Origin: Alphaproteobacteria bacterium
GTDB lineage: Bacteria > Pseudomonadota > Alphaproteobacteria > Rhodospirillales > Rhodospirillaceae
NCBI GenBank assembly: GCA_012103295.1
Contig: WLXB01000005.1
Location: 1-64,000 of the forward strand
Length of the DNA stretch: 64,000 bases
Direction of reading: 5' to 3'
Shown: piece after piece, positions 1 to 8,469 of the stretch
How positions within the stretch are numbered: position 1 is the first letter of the stretch
Layout: each line of letters begins with the position of its first letter
The notes under the pieces: model-generated
The model's database searches: none
What the model was told of the DNA's origin: nothing
What the model saw: only the letters and a program-made list of their open reading frames with translations
Translations under genes and position numbers: made by a program

Positions 1-1302
1 GATCAAATTCAGACAGAAATCAGAAATCCAATAACAGGTCGATTAATGAGGGTTTTACAGCCTAATTCTGTGATCACCTATAAAGTAACACGACCAATTA
101 TTATAGCTCCTCCAGTTTATGACCAAGATGGAAATCCGATTAAATCTTTTGGTGTCGCCCGGGATGTGACGGACCTCAAGGCGACGGAAGGTAAGGCCCG
201 CGACAATGAGGAACGCCTTCAAGATATCACCGAGTGTATGAGTGACTTCATATGGGAAACCGATCAAGACGGTGTACTCACCTATTTCGATACTGGCTCG
301 GGTGAGTTGACCATCGACGTCGAAATCGGCGTCACAAAAGACGAGAACATTGATACGAGCGAAGGCGAAGGAGATCGCTCATTCATGAATCGCGCAATGG
401 CTCGGCAAGAATCCTTCAGAAACCTGACTTTCGCTTTACGCAACAAGAAGAACGAAGTGCGCTGGGTTCGGGTCTCTGCCAATCCGCGGTTCGATCAGGA
501 TGATCTGTTTATCGGTTTTCGCGGCGCCGGTACGGATATCACTGAACAGCGGAGGGAGCGTATTGTCGAGAATGAAAAATACAAGAGTGACGCGTTGGAC
601 CGCTTGGCCGGTGGCATGGCTCACGAAATCAACAACCTCCTGCAGCCCGTTGTGGTGTATTCGTCTATGGGCGAGTCAGAGGTTCCTCAGTTAGAGCGGA
701 CACAAGGATATTTCAGAAAGATATTCACCGCGTCTCAGCAAGCCATCAGCATTGTCCAAGATATCCTAACGTTTGCGCGCGAGCAGCGGGTCAAGCCTGA
801 GCCAGTGTGTTTGGCCACCGCAATATCTGAAGGGCTCGATATCATTCGGCCAACATTGCCTACTGCATTACGACTGTCGGAGCTTGGCGCAGACGTCAGC
901 CTTAACGTTGCCGCGAATGTTGGTGGGCTGCACCAAGTTCTGTTTAATCTTATAGGCAATGCCGTTGATGCGGTGGGCCCAGAAGGAATCGTGTCGATTG
1001 ATGCCGGTAGTGTCGTGTTGTACCCCCGCGATGCAGAACTGTGGTCTATTTTGCCGGGCCGTTATGGATATTTTTCGGTTACTGACGACGGTATCGGGAT
1101 GGACGAACAGAATCTCAGCAAGGTTTTTGATCCATTCTTTACCACCAAGCCTCATGGCACAGGCACGGGACTAGGTCTATCCGTAGTGGCAGGTCTGGTA
1201 CGAGAATGGGGCGGTGCTGTTGATGTTCAGTCTAAGCCGGGCGAAACCGTGTTTACCGTTTATATGCCGCTTGTCCATACAGAGCGGCAAGCCGCAGAGT
1301 AA
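1..1302 (+). CDS. PAS-domain sensor histidine kinase (5' end outside window)
   Basis: The reading frame is open from base 1, so the N-terminus lies outside the window and the ATG at 46 is probably internal. The 433 visible residues begin with the end of a PAS/PAC module (GVARDVTDLKATE), then a second PAS domain (about residues 70-190) ending in GTDITE. A HisKA helix follows with the phospho-accepting His at about residue 208 ([13 protein letters not shown]). The ATPase domain shows an N box (FNLIGNAVDAVG), DDGIGM and [11 protein letters not shown]. No receiver domain and no transmembrane segment are visible, so the seen part is cytosolic. It is predicted to autophosphorylate on a signal sensed by the PAS domains; ligand and partner are unknown. 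The same unusual H-box (HEINNLLQP) recurs in the kinase at 10689-12596, so the two are paralogues. It faces the convergent methyltransferase 14 bases away. Confidence 0.9.
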   Translation, partial: DQIQTEIRNPITGRLMRVLQPNSVITYKVTRPIIIAPPVYDQDGNPIKSFGVARDVTDLKATEGKARDNEERLQDITECMSDFIWETDQDGVLTYFDTGSGELTIDVEIGVTKDENIDTSEGEGDRSFMNRAMARQESFRNLTFALRNKKNEVRWVRVSANPRFDQDDLFIGFRGAGTDITEQRRERIVENEKYKSDALDRLAGGMAHEINNLLQPVVVYSSMGESEVPQLERTQGYFRKIFTASQQAISIVQDILTFAREQRVKPEPVCLATAISEGLDIIRPTLPTALRLSELGADVSLNVAANVGGLHQVLFNLIGNAVDAVGPEGIVSIDAGSVVLYPRDAELWSILPGRYGYFSVTDDGIGMDEQNLSKVFDPFFTTKPHGTGTGLGLSVVAGLVREWGGAVDVQSKPGETVFTVYMPLVHTERQAAE

Positions 1303-1316
1303 AATTGAACCCCGGT

Positions 1317-2465
1317 TCAAATTGGCTTAATCGCGCCCGTCACGAAGTAAGATGCGCCAAATCCCGGGGTCGCGTTTGGGTCTATGTTTTTTTCTTTGAT
1401 GTAAAGGCCAGGCACGAACGATTGGACGTAAGAGTCCGGCATGAAGCCGTGCGTTGTGTATAGGTCTTTCAAAGACATGTCGTAGACGGTCATCATGAAT
1501 GGTTCGTTGTTGCAGGTCGCATCCCAATCTCGAAGTGATGCTTGATAAGGTGTTAGGGCATCAAATTGCGGTGCATCGCAATGAATCATAAGGCCGCCTG
1601 GTTTTAGAAGGCGATGGCATTCTTGAATGACGCCGGGGAGCGCCTTGGCTGACGTTTCATGAAGTAAAATACGCGAGACAATGAGGTCGATAGAATTTTC
1701 GGCGAAACCAGTATTCTGTGCGTCAGCCTGGTGAAAATGAACATCTACATCTAGGGCGCAGGCCCGTGCGTGAGCATAGCGCAGGCAGGGTGAGCTGACA
1801 TCTACGCCATGCACTGCGGCTTCTGGAAAAACAGACTTATAGGGCAAGGTATTGTTACCAATGGTGCAACCCATATCGAGAATTTGCATTGGCTTTAAAT
1901 CTGGATAGGTCTTGCGTATCCAGGACGCAATGCTTTGCGCAGGGTCATCATTATTGATCCCCTGGCTTCCCATATTATGTACGGCGATAGTGCGTTCGTA
2001 CTGGGCTCCGGGCGAGATGTCATTTTCAAACATTTCAAGATGATACCCGCCTGGCTTGCGATGAATATCGACGTCGGTGAGGTAGCGTGGCATGGCGAGT
2101 GTGGGATCAAGTGTTAGCGATCCATGGGTGCCAGAAGCGGCCAGCGCGCGATCGGTCAGCGACTTCGCCTGTCGGGAAATCATGTCTCCGGTGACGGCAT
2201 ACATTCGATCTTGATTGTCAGTTCTTAGCCGATACCACAGCCGGGTTTTCGTCTGTTTGCGCATTTCTTTGGCAATTTCACGGAAATTCGGCTCCCGTCC
2301 GTGCTTGGCTTCAAACGCTGGTTTCACTTTGGATTCAAACAATGTCTTGAGCGGCGGTCGAATATCAGCCGCTAACTTAATCGCCAGCCCACGGCAGAAG
2401 TTTTCCCGGGCCTCTTCGTCATGTGTACCCGTTGGTAAGAAGTCGTACTCGGGAAGAGGGAGCAT
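1317..2465 (-). CDS. Class I SAM-dependent methyltransferase
   Basis: A 382-residue protein. The C-terminal half carries a Rossmann methyltransferase domain: motif I ILDMGCTIGNNT (a variant of the usual glycine-rich loop), an acidic strand end (HGVDVSSPCLRYA), the motif around DLIVSRILLHE, and a post-motif RLLKPGGLMIHCD. The first 180 or so residues do not match a domain I recognise and may form a substrate-binding module. No signal peptide or membrane helix, so cytosolic. It starts at ATG 2465 after an AAGGCG-type site and follows the cupin gene by 11 bases, so they form one transcription unit, probably with the second methyltransferase upstream. The substrate is unknown. Class-level assignment is firm. 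Confidence 0.8.
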   Translation of the reverse strand: MLPLPEYDFLPTGTHDEEARENFCRGLAIKLAADIRPPLKTLFESKVKPAFEAKHGREPNFREIAKEMRKQTKTRLWYRLRTDNQDRMYAVTGDMISRQAKSLTDRALAASGTHGSLTLDPTLAMPRYLTDVDIHRKPGGYHLEMFENDISPGAQYERTIAVHNMGSQGINNDDPAQSIASWIRKTYPDLKPMQILDMGCTIGNNTLPYKSVFPEAAVHGVDVSSPCLRYAHARACALDVDVHFHQADAQNTGFAENSIDLIVSRILLHETSAKALPGVIQECHRLLKPGGLMIHCDAPQFDALTPYQASLRDWDATCNNEPFMMTVYDMSLKDLYTTHGFMPDSYVQSFVPGLYIKEKNIDPNATPGFGASYFVTGAIKPI

Positions 2466-2476
2466 GATGTTTCGCC

Positions 2477-3319
2477 TTAATAGGGTGTCGGCGCTGAAAA
2501 AGGATTGTTCTTAAACTTGGACAATGCGTCAGGTAAGTCTGGCTTATGTGCAGGCGTCAGGCTAAACGGCAATTTTTCTTTGCCCCATTGATTGACATGA
2601 TTGCCGTCCATAAATCGAATGACACAGACGTTCCCATTTCGTGAGCCGAAGGGCCCGTGCCAAATCCCAGGTGGGCGCCAGAAATAAGATCCGGCATGCA
2701 TGATACCCCGCTCGCCAGCAATATCTCCCGACAGGAGAAACATTTCCTCAACACAGGGGTGGGCGAGTGCTGCTTCTTTCCATCCTTCTGGATGACTCTG
2801 AGCACCACAGTTTAAAATCATTGTCTTTTCACCTTTGACTTCGTCATCGCGTAGAATTTTGTGCGCGATGCGTAAGAAGTCGAGGTCTGGGTCGACATCT
2901 GCCGTCGCCCATTTCATGTCGTGAAGATTGAGGTATGGAATAGCATGGTCCGTCGCTGTGCCAGGTCCAGGACTGGCATTGGGCGTGGCCGAGAAGAATG
3001 TTAGCGCCACCATGCCGTCGTTTGTTTTCCACGCTTCGTGGGTATGGCCCGCCGGCAAGTAAGCATAACTGTCGAAAGGATAGCTGTGTCCGCTAATTTC
3101 CATCGATCCGTCGAGCACTAGAAATTCGTGGTCCGCCGTCAAGTATTGAGTCTCAGGTTGTGACCAGCCACTTGGGTAGCGAAGAATGGCGGAGCACGCG
3201 CCGGATTCTTCGTCCATGCTCAAGATCTTGCATTCGACGTCCGCGAATGGCGTGGGTAGCACGTTAGCTTGCCACTCCAGGTCCTGTGCATGGATAAATT
3301 CGATATGAGGTCTAGGCAT
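2477..3319 (-). CDS. Two-domain cupin protein
   Basis: A 280-residue protein made of two cupin barrels. The first (about residues 20-110) has YLTADHEFLVLDGSMEISG followed by the second motif PAGHTHEAWKT. The second (about 130-240) has HPCVEEMFLLSGDI and WRPPGIWHGPFG. His and Glu positions typical of metal-binding cupins are present in both halves (DHEF/HTHE and CVEE/IWHG). Such bicupins resemble the ChrR-like anti-sigma or DUF4437 group, which bind metal and act as small-molecule enzymes or sensors. No HTH or zinc-binding anti-sigma domain is present, so an enzymatic or binding role is more likely. It sits between two methyltransferases on the same strand, suggesting work on the same metabolite. 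Confidence 0.75.
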   Translation of the reverse strand: MPRPHIEFIHAQDLEWQANVLPTPFADVECKILSMDEESGACSAILRYPSGWSQPETQYLTADHEFLVLDGSMEISGHSYPFDSYAYLPAGHTHEAWKTNDGMVALTFFSATPNASPGPGTATDHAIPYLNLHDMKWATADVDPDLDFLRIAHKILRDDEVKGEKTMILNCGAQSHPEGWKEAALAHPCVEEMFLLSGDIAGERGIMHAGSYFWRPPGIWHGPFGSRNGNVCVIRFMDGNHVNQWGKEKLPFSLTPAHKPDLPDALSKFKNNPFSAPTPY

Positions 3320-3412
3320 CGACTGTCCTTGTGTTTGTATTGATTACGTCGGGACCTTCGTCTTCTCTACTTTAACTGTTCATCTTGGTGCGTCCACCAT
3401 TCCATGTTCCGA

Positions 3413-4069
3413 TTAGCTGGCTTTGGCCGCGATAACCCCAGCGTGTGTTTTGGAGTTTGGTTGGTCTGGGCGGCCAGAGAAATCAGCATGCTCGACGGTT
3501 AATCCGACTTCCTTACAAACACGCGCGAGGGTGTCAGGGTCCATGGGGTTTAAGTGACGGAGTTGGGCTTTTGATCGTGCTTGGTCTGGCAAGTAGATCG
3601 TGACGTCGGGAATGAAGCCGGGCCATGGGTCGCCAGCGGCCTTTCGTTTCTCATAGGCAGCAGCTCCGCGTGCCCAGAACCCCGTATAGGGTGTGTCGGT
3701 GATCAGGAATACTTTGCCCCCTGGTTCCAGCCATTCGGTCATCGCTGTGATTGTCTCGGAGACATCATCACCGTTCAAAAAATGCAGGGCGCGTGAGCAC
3801 AAAATGGCTGAAAAACTGTTCGGGCGGAACGCAACTTTAGGCATTTCCGCAACCAGCCCGGCGATGCGTTTACTCACTGTCCGCGTAGTTTTTGATAGCA
3901 GCACCTTCACATGACCCGCGTCCATATCGCAGGCAATGATTCGCGCCCCTTGCTCCACGGCTGCAAGGCTCGCGATTCCGTAGGCGCAGCCCAAATCCAG
4001 GCTCAGCCCATTCACTTGCCCAGCATAAATCGTGAACGCCGCCGATACGGGGTCTAAAGAGGTCGACAT
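3413..4069 (-). CDS. Small class I SAM-dependent methyltransferase
   Basis: A 218-residue protein from ATG 4069, which has an AAGGG site five bases upstream. A longer frame reaching 4300 would overlap the divergent permease and adds a non-homologous tail, so it was rejected. SAM-binding motif I is LDLGCAYGIASLA near residue 21, followed by the acidic ACDMD. The later signature SRALHFLNG and the post-motif WLEPGGKVFLITDTPY fit Methyltransf_11/25-type enzymes. The insertion after PGG (TGFWARGAAAYEKRKAAGDPW) probably shapes the substrate pocket. It is the first gene of a minus-strand set with the cupin (93-base gap) and the 382-residue methyltransferase. Substrate not evident. Confidence 0.8.
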   Translation of the reverse strand: MSTSLDPVSAAFTIYAGQVNGLSLDLGCAYGIASLAAVEQGARIIACDMDAGHVKVLLSKTTRTVSKRIAGLVAEMPKVAFRPNSFSAILCSRALHFLNGDDVSETITAMTEWLEPGGKVFLITDTPYTGFWARGAAAYEKRKAAGDPWPGFIPDVTIYLPDQARSKAQLRHLNPMDPDTLARVCKEVGLTVEHADFSGRPDQPNSKTHAGVIAAKAS

Positions 4070-4235
4070 GAAGCCCTTATTGTTAAGGGTCGGCACCATG
4101 CCCCGATCTGTAGCCTCAGGCATAGCTGGCGCGATGGATGATGTTGGGTCACGTGTCGGCACAGATGCTCCGAAGGTATTGCAATCCGATGGAAAGACGG
4201 CTCCTAATATGACCACAAGGCAGAGGGGGAAAGCC

Positions 4236-5603
4236 ATGATTGATAAAGTGAAAGCCTGGTGGGCACTCGACGAGGCGGCGGAAGCGGAAACTGCGGACAA
4301 TCCATTTGCGCCGCTGCGGCCGGATCAGCGGCAAGATACTCTTCCGATGCTGACGCTGGCCTTCGGGTGGGGCTTTCTGATCACAGGCCTGTTGACGGGT
4401 GGGCAGCTTGGCGCCGGGGTGTCATTTTGGCCTGATCTGATTGCAGCGACCTTCGTTGGCAACCTGATCAATTTCACTATCGGTGGTCTGGTTGCGTACA
4501 TCGGATATAAAACGGCCTGCAACTCCGGACTTTTATATCAATTTGTTTACGGCAGGATCGGCGTCTTTCTTCCCGTGATTTTCCTCGCCTTACTGACCAC
4601 GGGCTGGCAGGCGATTGTGGTTGGCGCTTTCGGTTTTGCCTGGGCGCAAGATTTCGATAGCCCGACCTTCTATGCTGTTGCCATTTTTGGCGGTCTGTTG
4701 TTCACCGTCACGACTTACTATGGTGTTAAGGGAATCGAACGAGTTAGCGTTCCGTCTGTCGCCATTCTTGTTCTCGTTGGTCTCTATGCCATCTACCTCA
4801 ATGTCGATCAGGCGGGTGGTGGATCGGCGTTCCTCGCCATGTCCCGGGATACGGCGGCGCAGAACCCAATTTCATTCGTCACCGCGGTCAATCTGGTTGT
4901 CGGGTCCTGGATCGTCGGTGCGGTTGTCATGGCTGAGTATACGCGTTTCGCCAAGAAGGTGTGGGTGGCCTTGGCTATCCCCTTTATCGTTATGATTATC
5001 GCCCAATGGTTTTTGCAAATTGTTGGGGCGTTGGGTGGTGTCGTTTCGGGATCGGCAGATTTTACCACCTATCTTTTGCAGCAGGGCATGATTGTCGGTG
5101 GTATCGGACTTATCGGCATGAGTCTCGCGTTGTGGACGACAGGTGATGCAAATTTGTATCTCCCCGTTATTCAAACCTCAGCCGTATTCAAACGTCCCAA
5201 GCGTGTGATGGTGGTGATCTGGGGCGTGCTTGGCACAATTCTCGGCCTCGGCCTCTACCAGTACTTCTTGGATTGGATTAACTTACTTGCAGCGCTAGTG
5301 CCGCCTCTGATTGGCCCGCTCGTTGTCGATTACTACATCGTCCATAAAAGAAAATATGACGCCAATGATCTTAAGCGATTGCACACATGGAACTGGGCCG
5401 CCGTGCTGTCTTACGGGATCGGCGCATTCTTTGCGTATGGCGTGACCTATGGTGTGCTCGACTTACCCGAAGTGCTGATCCCATCACTGCTAGGTTTGGT
5501 CGTGTCTATGATCGCCTACGCGATAATATATTTCATCGCTGCGGCCATGAACAAGAAGGTCGGATATGCGAGCGTTGCGGCAGAACGTTCACCGGCCGAG
5601 TAG
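4236..5603 (+). CDS. NCS1-family nucleobase:cation symporter (cytosine permease-like)
   Basis: A 455-residue polytopic membrane protein with about 12 hydrophobic segments. The first helix contains LPMLTLAFGWGFLITG, the conserved NCS1 opening, and further helices carry GFAWAQ, VGSWIVGAVVMAEYTRF and PPLIGPLVVDYYIVHKRKYD, all close to the CodB-like branch. It is expected to import a nucleobase, hydantoin or related N-heterocycle with Na+ or H+. The start was placed at ATG 4236 (AGAGGGGGAAAGCC upstream); the frame is open further upstream but those codons run into the divergent methyltransferase. The next gene is a nitrilase-like protein, a pairing that fits amide or ureide uptake and breakdown, but that partner lacks its catalytic residues. 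The exact substrate cannot be decided. Confidence 0.88.
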   Translation: MIDKVKAWWALDEAAEAETADNPFAPLRPDQRQDTLPMLTLAFGWGFLITGLLTGGQLGAGVSFWPDLIAATFVGNLINFTIGGLVAYIGYKTACNSGLLYQFVYGRIGVFLPVIFLALLTTGWQAIVVGAFGFAWAQDFDSPTFYAVAIFGGLLFTVTTYYGVKGIERVSVPSVAILVLVGLYAIYLNVDQAGGGSAFLAMSRDTAAQNPISFVTAVNLVVGSWIVGAVVMAEYTRFAKKVWVALAIPFIVMIIAQWFLQIVGALGGVVSGSADFTTYLLQQGMIVGGIGLIGMSLALWTTGDANLYLPVIQTSAVFKRPKRVMVVIWGVLGTILGLGLYQYFLDWINLLAALVPPLIGPLVVDYYIVHKRKYDANDLKRLHTWNWAAVLSYGIGAFFAYGVTYGVLDLPEVLIPSLLGLVVSMIAYAIIYFIAAAMNKKVGYASVAAERSPAE

Positions 5604-5628
5604 GCCCCAGCACGATTAGGATCGATAA

Positions 5629-6369
5629 ATGGCGGTTGTCACACAGCGAACTGCGGTTCTTTCTCGTCGCGCTGTGATTGCATTGGCTTCTACCGCTGTT
5701 GTAGGCGCGACCGTTTGCCCGGCTGTGGCCGGTTCTGAGTGTGGTGTGGCCTGCCCCCTCAAGAAGTCGTATGTGCGGGTCGTGGCAATAGGTGCTCACG
5801 ATGTAACAGCGTCTAAACCCCTAGGCCTGCCAGCGGCCCTGGCGTGGGCCGTTTCTCAGGTTGGGTTAGTTGATTTGATCGCCCTTGATCGTGGAATCGC
5901 CGCAGCTGACGAGGGTGAGGTAGAATTTTTACGAATGTGGGCACGGGATCATGCCTGTCACGTAGCCCTTGTTGGTGAGCGGCGCATTGTGGTTAGCCCC
6001 GAAGGCGGTGTTGTCTTGGACGGACAAGAGCGCGACGTGGCTGTGTTATCTTCAGAGATCGGTGTCATCGCTATCAGTTCTGAGTACGACACACGTATTC
6101 CGCCTGCCGCAGAAATAGTGATCCGCAAAGGAGGAGACCGAGGTCGTGGGGTATCGGCGTTAGACGTGACAACTGGAGCGTCTGTTGGAGCCTATGTCCT
6201 TGATTTATCTGCCAGGCATGATCGGCAGATCAGCGGACCCGTCATTTATGGGCCGGGCGGTGAGGCAATGACTCAGGCGGCTGCAGGGTGGGGGCAGAGC
6301 GTTACGGCCTCGCTCAACATGGCAACCTTGCGTCGCACCAAATCTGGCAACCCAATAGGTTCCGTATAG
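5629..6369 (+). CDS. Exported, catalytically degenerate nitrilase-fold protein
   Basis: A 246-residue protein with a twin-arginine-like leader (LSRRAVIALAS, cleavage near PAVAG). The mature part follows the order of carbon-nitrogen hydrolase elements. DLIALDRGI sits where the Glu strand lies (LPE in active enzymes). WARDHACHVALVG matches the strand after the second helix. IGVIAISSEYDTRIPPAAE matches the IGVxxCYDxRFPE segment with the catalytic Cys replaced by Ser. The tail VIYGPGGEAMTQ...LNMATLRRTK resembles the end of nitrilases. I find no clear catalytic Lys. It is shorter than the usual 260-300 residues. It follows the NCS1 permease by 25 bases, so probably co-expressed; a binding role is possible. 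The family assignment is my reading of pattern order and needs a profile search. Confidence 0.5.
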   Translation: MAVVTQRTAVLSRRAVIALASTAVVGATVCPAVAGSECGVACPLKKSYVRVVAIGAHDVTASKPLGLPAALAWAVSQVGLVDLIALDRGIAAADEGEVEFLRMWARDHACHVALVGERRIVVSPEGGVVLDGQERDVAVLSSEIGVIAISSEYDTRIPPAAEIVIRKGGDRGRGVSALDVTTGASVGAYVLDLSARHDRQISGPVIYGPGGEAMTQAAAGWGQSVTASLNMATLRRTKSGNPIGSV

Positions 6370-6390
6370 CGACGTACGTGAAAAGGAAAG

Positions 6391-7326
6391 ATGATGCGCA
6401 GTCCAAAATTTGTCTTGAGCCTGTTTGTTCTAATGCAGATTGCCTGGTCCGCAGCGGCGGAAGAGAGAACGGGTGGCGTTCTTGCGGCGGCGCCGGGGCC
6501 TTTGCAGGGGCTAGTGCGCGGGGAATACGCTGACTCACAGACGGGGCAAATCCATTTACAGGTTGTGCGGACAGGGGCTGAGAAAAGTAAGACGCCTTTC
6601 GTAATTTTCCACCCAAACCCGTATTCCGGCCTCTATTTTTCTTACCTCCTGGAGGACCTCGGTCGCGACCGTGACGCGCTAGCGCCCGACACCCCGGGAT
6701 ACGGAAATTCAACCAAACCATCGGCGCCGCTCTCCATGAAGAGTCTCGGCGAAGCCATGGCCACGGCCCTTGAGAATTTAGGTTATGGCGAGAACGGCAA
6801 GGGCAAGGTGGATGTTTCCGGCTATCACACGGGCGCCTATATCGCGACTGAGCTTGCGGCGGCGCGGCCCGATCTTGTTCGTCGGGTTGTTCTGATTGGC
6901 GTGCCGTTCTGGCAGGGTGAGGAACTTGAAAACCAGCGGGTGGAACTAATGAAACCCAAGCCCGTTGATGAAGCTGGCAAGGTGCTGGAGGACAAGTGGC
7001 GGTTCGCCGTGACTGGCCGGAATCCACTAATTCCGCTAGACCGCGCGTACGATCTTTTTATCGAGTCTCTCCAAAGCGGGTCTGACGTTGGTTGGGCCTA
7101 CACCGCTGTTCTCGGATTCGACGCTGCGAAATCGTTCAGAGCTCTTACACAGCCCGTGCTTTTGCTCAATACGCACGGAGGACTAAGAGAAGAAACGCGT
7201 GCGGTGCTGCCATACCTAGAAAATGGTCGCATCGTGGAAGAGCCGGGGCTTACACATGGCATTTTCGATGTCGGCGCGCCAGTTTTAGGCAAGCACTTAC
7301 GCGCTTTTCTTGATGCGGATCTATAG
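6391..7326 (+). CDS. Exported alpha/beta hydrolase with His in the nucleophile elbow
   Basis: A 311-residue protein with a Sec-type signal peptide (about residues 1-23, ending SAAAEE). The alpha/beta fold shows FHPNPYSG (oxyanion-hole loop after strand 3), APDTPGYGNS, the elbow region VSGYHTGAYIATELA (residues 142-156) and a late His in LTHGIFDVG. The elbow reads G-Y-H-T-G at 144-148 where active members have G-x-S-x-G, so the usual Ser/Asp/Cys is replaced by His146. The hydrolase at 43951 has the same change (G-G-H-T-G). The RBS AAAGGAAAG precedes the tandem ATGs at 6391/6394. It lies 21 bases after the nitrilase-like gene. Catalysis by the standard mechanism is doubtful. Confidence 0.7.
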   Translation: MMRSPKFVLSLFVLMQIAWSAAAEERTGGVLAAAPGPLQGLVRGEYADSQTGQIHLQVVRTGAEKSKTPFVIFHPNPYSGLYFSYLLEDLGRDRDALAPDTPGYGNSTKPSAPLSMKSLGEAMATALENLGYGENGKGKVDVSGYHTGAYIATELAAARPDLVRRVVLIGVPFWQGEELENQRVELMKPKPVDEAGKVLEDKWRFAVTGRNPLIPLDRAYDLFIESLQSGSDVGWAYTAVLGFDAAKSFRALTQPVLLLNTHGGLREETRAVLPYLENGRIVEEPGLTHGIFDVGAPVLGKHLRAFLDADL

Positions 7327-7335
7327 AGAGGTCAA

Positions 7336-7695
7336 ATGTTAAAGCTCTTAGACAACAGCGGCGGCAACTTGGTGTGTTTTCAAGCCTCAGGCATGCTCAC
7401 AGAGGCTGACTATTGCGACGTCTTCGAGGTGGCGATGAAGACCGTGCTTGAAGCACACGAGACCTTCCGGTTTTATGCCGATCTTTCCGCTCTTGAAGGG
7501 CTGGATGATACAAGCCAGTGGGACAGCGGCGCAATCCTTGCTGACAATCGCGATAAATGTGAGAAGGCGGCTGTTGTCGGCGGTCCATCATGGGCTGGCC
7601 TGGCGCTTATGCTAAGGGACTCCTTACCAGAGGGATCATACGAATTTTTTGTCGATGGCCGACATGCTGATGCAATCGCGTGGGTGAAATCTTAA
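7336..7695 (+). CDS. SpoIIAA-like (STAS-related) small protein
   Basis: A 119-residue soluble protein. The pattern of an N-terminal strand (MLKLLDNSGGNLVCFQASG), a helix with MLTEADYCDVFEVAMKTVLE, then FRFYADLSALEGLD and the terminal EFFVDGRHADAIAWVKS matches SpoIIAA-like proteins, which adopt a STAS-like fold and may bind lipids or act in regulation. The start ATG 7336 follows GAGAGGTCAA, 9 bases after the hydrolase stop, so it closes the permease operon. No catalytic residues are evident. Function within the operon is unknown. Confidence 0.6.
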   Translation: MLKLLDNSGGNLVCFQASGMLTEADYCDVFEVAMKTVLEAHETFRFYADLSALEGLDDTSQWDSGAILADNRDKCEKAAVVGGPSWAGLALMLRDSLPEGSYEFFVDGRHADAIAWVKS

Positions 7696-7696
7696 T

Positions 7697-7718
7697 CTAA
7701 GAAAAGGGTCTTAGTTTT
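7697..7718. terminator. Possible bidirectional terminator
   Basis: CTAAGA (7697-7702), six-base loop, TCTTAG (7709-7714), then TTTT, between the convergent SpoIIAA-like and SDR genes. The stem is short and AT-rich, so activity is uncertain. Confidence 0.35.
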
Positions 7719-8442
7719 AAGTCATTCCGTAGGGTTTTTGATCGAACTGCTGCGTGACTATAGACAACGTTGAGCCGTCCGGCTCGAAGAATTTTCCTCC
7801 ATCACCAGGCTGCAATCCGTCAACGACGTCAAACAGCATAGCCGCGCTTTGGTCCGGCGTTAGGGCACCCTTATTCCCATTGTTTGTCGTGTTTACCCAG
7901 CCCGGGTGACAGGCGCACGCGACAACGCCCTGATCTCTGAGGGCCAGGTGAACTTGGAACATGACCTGACTGACCGCTGATTTTGTGGCTCGATAACCTA
8001 CGAAGCCGTAACTAGGATTTGCGCCAATCCGGCTTGAGATGGTCATCATAATCTTACGCACACTGCGCAGAACGTGCGGTGCAAATGCTTCACAGATACG
8101 CATCGGCCCTACTGTATTGATTGCAAAATGCTTATTCCACATTGCGTAGTCGGTCTTACCGAACTCGATGTCCCCATGCACCGTTAGCCCGGCCACGTTG
8201 AATAAGACGTCGATGCTTTGACCTTTGAGGCTATCCGCGACACGGGAGATATCTTCGGCGTCGGTAACATCCATGTCAAAGAGTCGAATTTGATCTTTAG
8301 ACTGTTCAGCTAATGCTTCTAGCTCTGTAGAGCGATCTTTTGGCAAGCAGGTAGCGAAAACACGCCACCCTTCGGCATGATATTTTTTTGTCAGTGCAAA
8401 GCCGACGTGCCCGCCAGCACCAGTTAGTAAGACGTTGTGCAT
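7717..8442 (-). CDS. Short-chain dehydrogenase/reductase (C-factor-like)
   Basis: A 241-residue classical-type SDR. The NAD(P)-binding motif is LLTGAGGHVGFAL (TGxxxGxG, with a His before the last Gly pair). FNVAGL replaces the usual NNAG. Ser of the active site is in MMTISSRIG, and YRATK gives the Tyr-Lys pair. The substrate loop (CHPGWVNTTNNG) matches the CsgA/C-factor-like group that acts on small carbonyl compounds with NADPH. It is the third gene of a minus-strand operon (radical SAM, Crp/Fnr, SDR), 27 bases after the regulator stop. The substrate is unknown. Confidence 0.85.
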   Translation of the reverse strand: MHNVLLTGAGGHVGFALTKKYHAEGWRVFATCLPKDRSTELEALAEQSKDQIRLFDMDVTDAEDISRVADSLKGQSIDVLFNVAGLTVHGDIEFGKTDYAMWNKHFAINTVGPMRICEAFAPHVLRSVRKIMMTISSRIGANPSYGFVGYRATKSAVSQVMFQVHLALRDQGVVACACHPGWVNTTNNGNKGALTPDQSAAMLFDVVDGLQPGDGGKFFEPDGSTLSIVTQQFDQKPYGMT

Positions 8443-8469
8443 ACGTTCTGTTGTTCCATTTGCAACACG

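Noticed and set aside
4032..4235. N-terminal extension of the NCS1 permease to ATG 4032
   Set aside because: The extra 68 residues are not conserved-looking, overlap the divergent methyltransferase coding region, and the ATG at 4236 has a good AGAGGGGGAAAG site.
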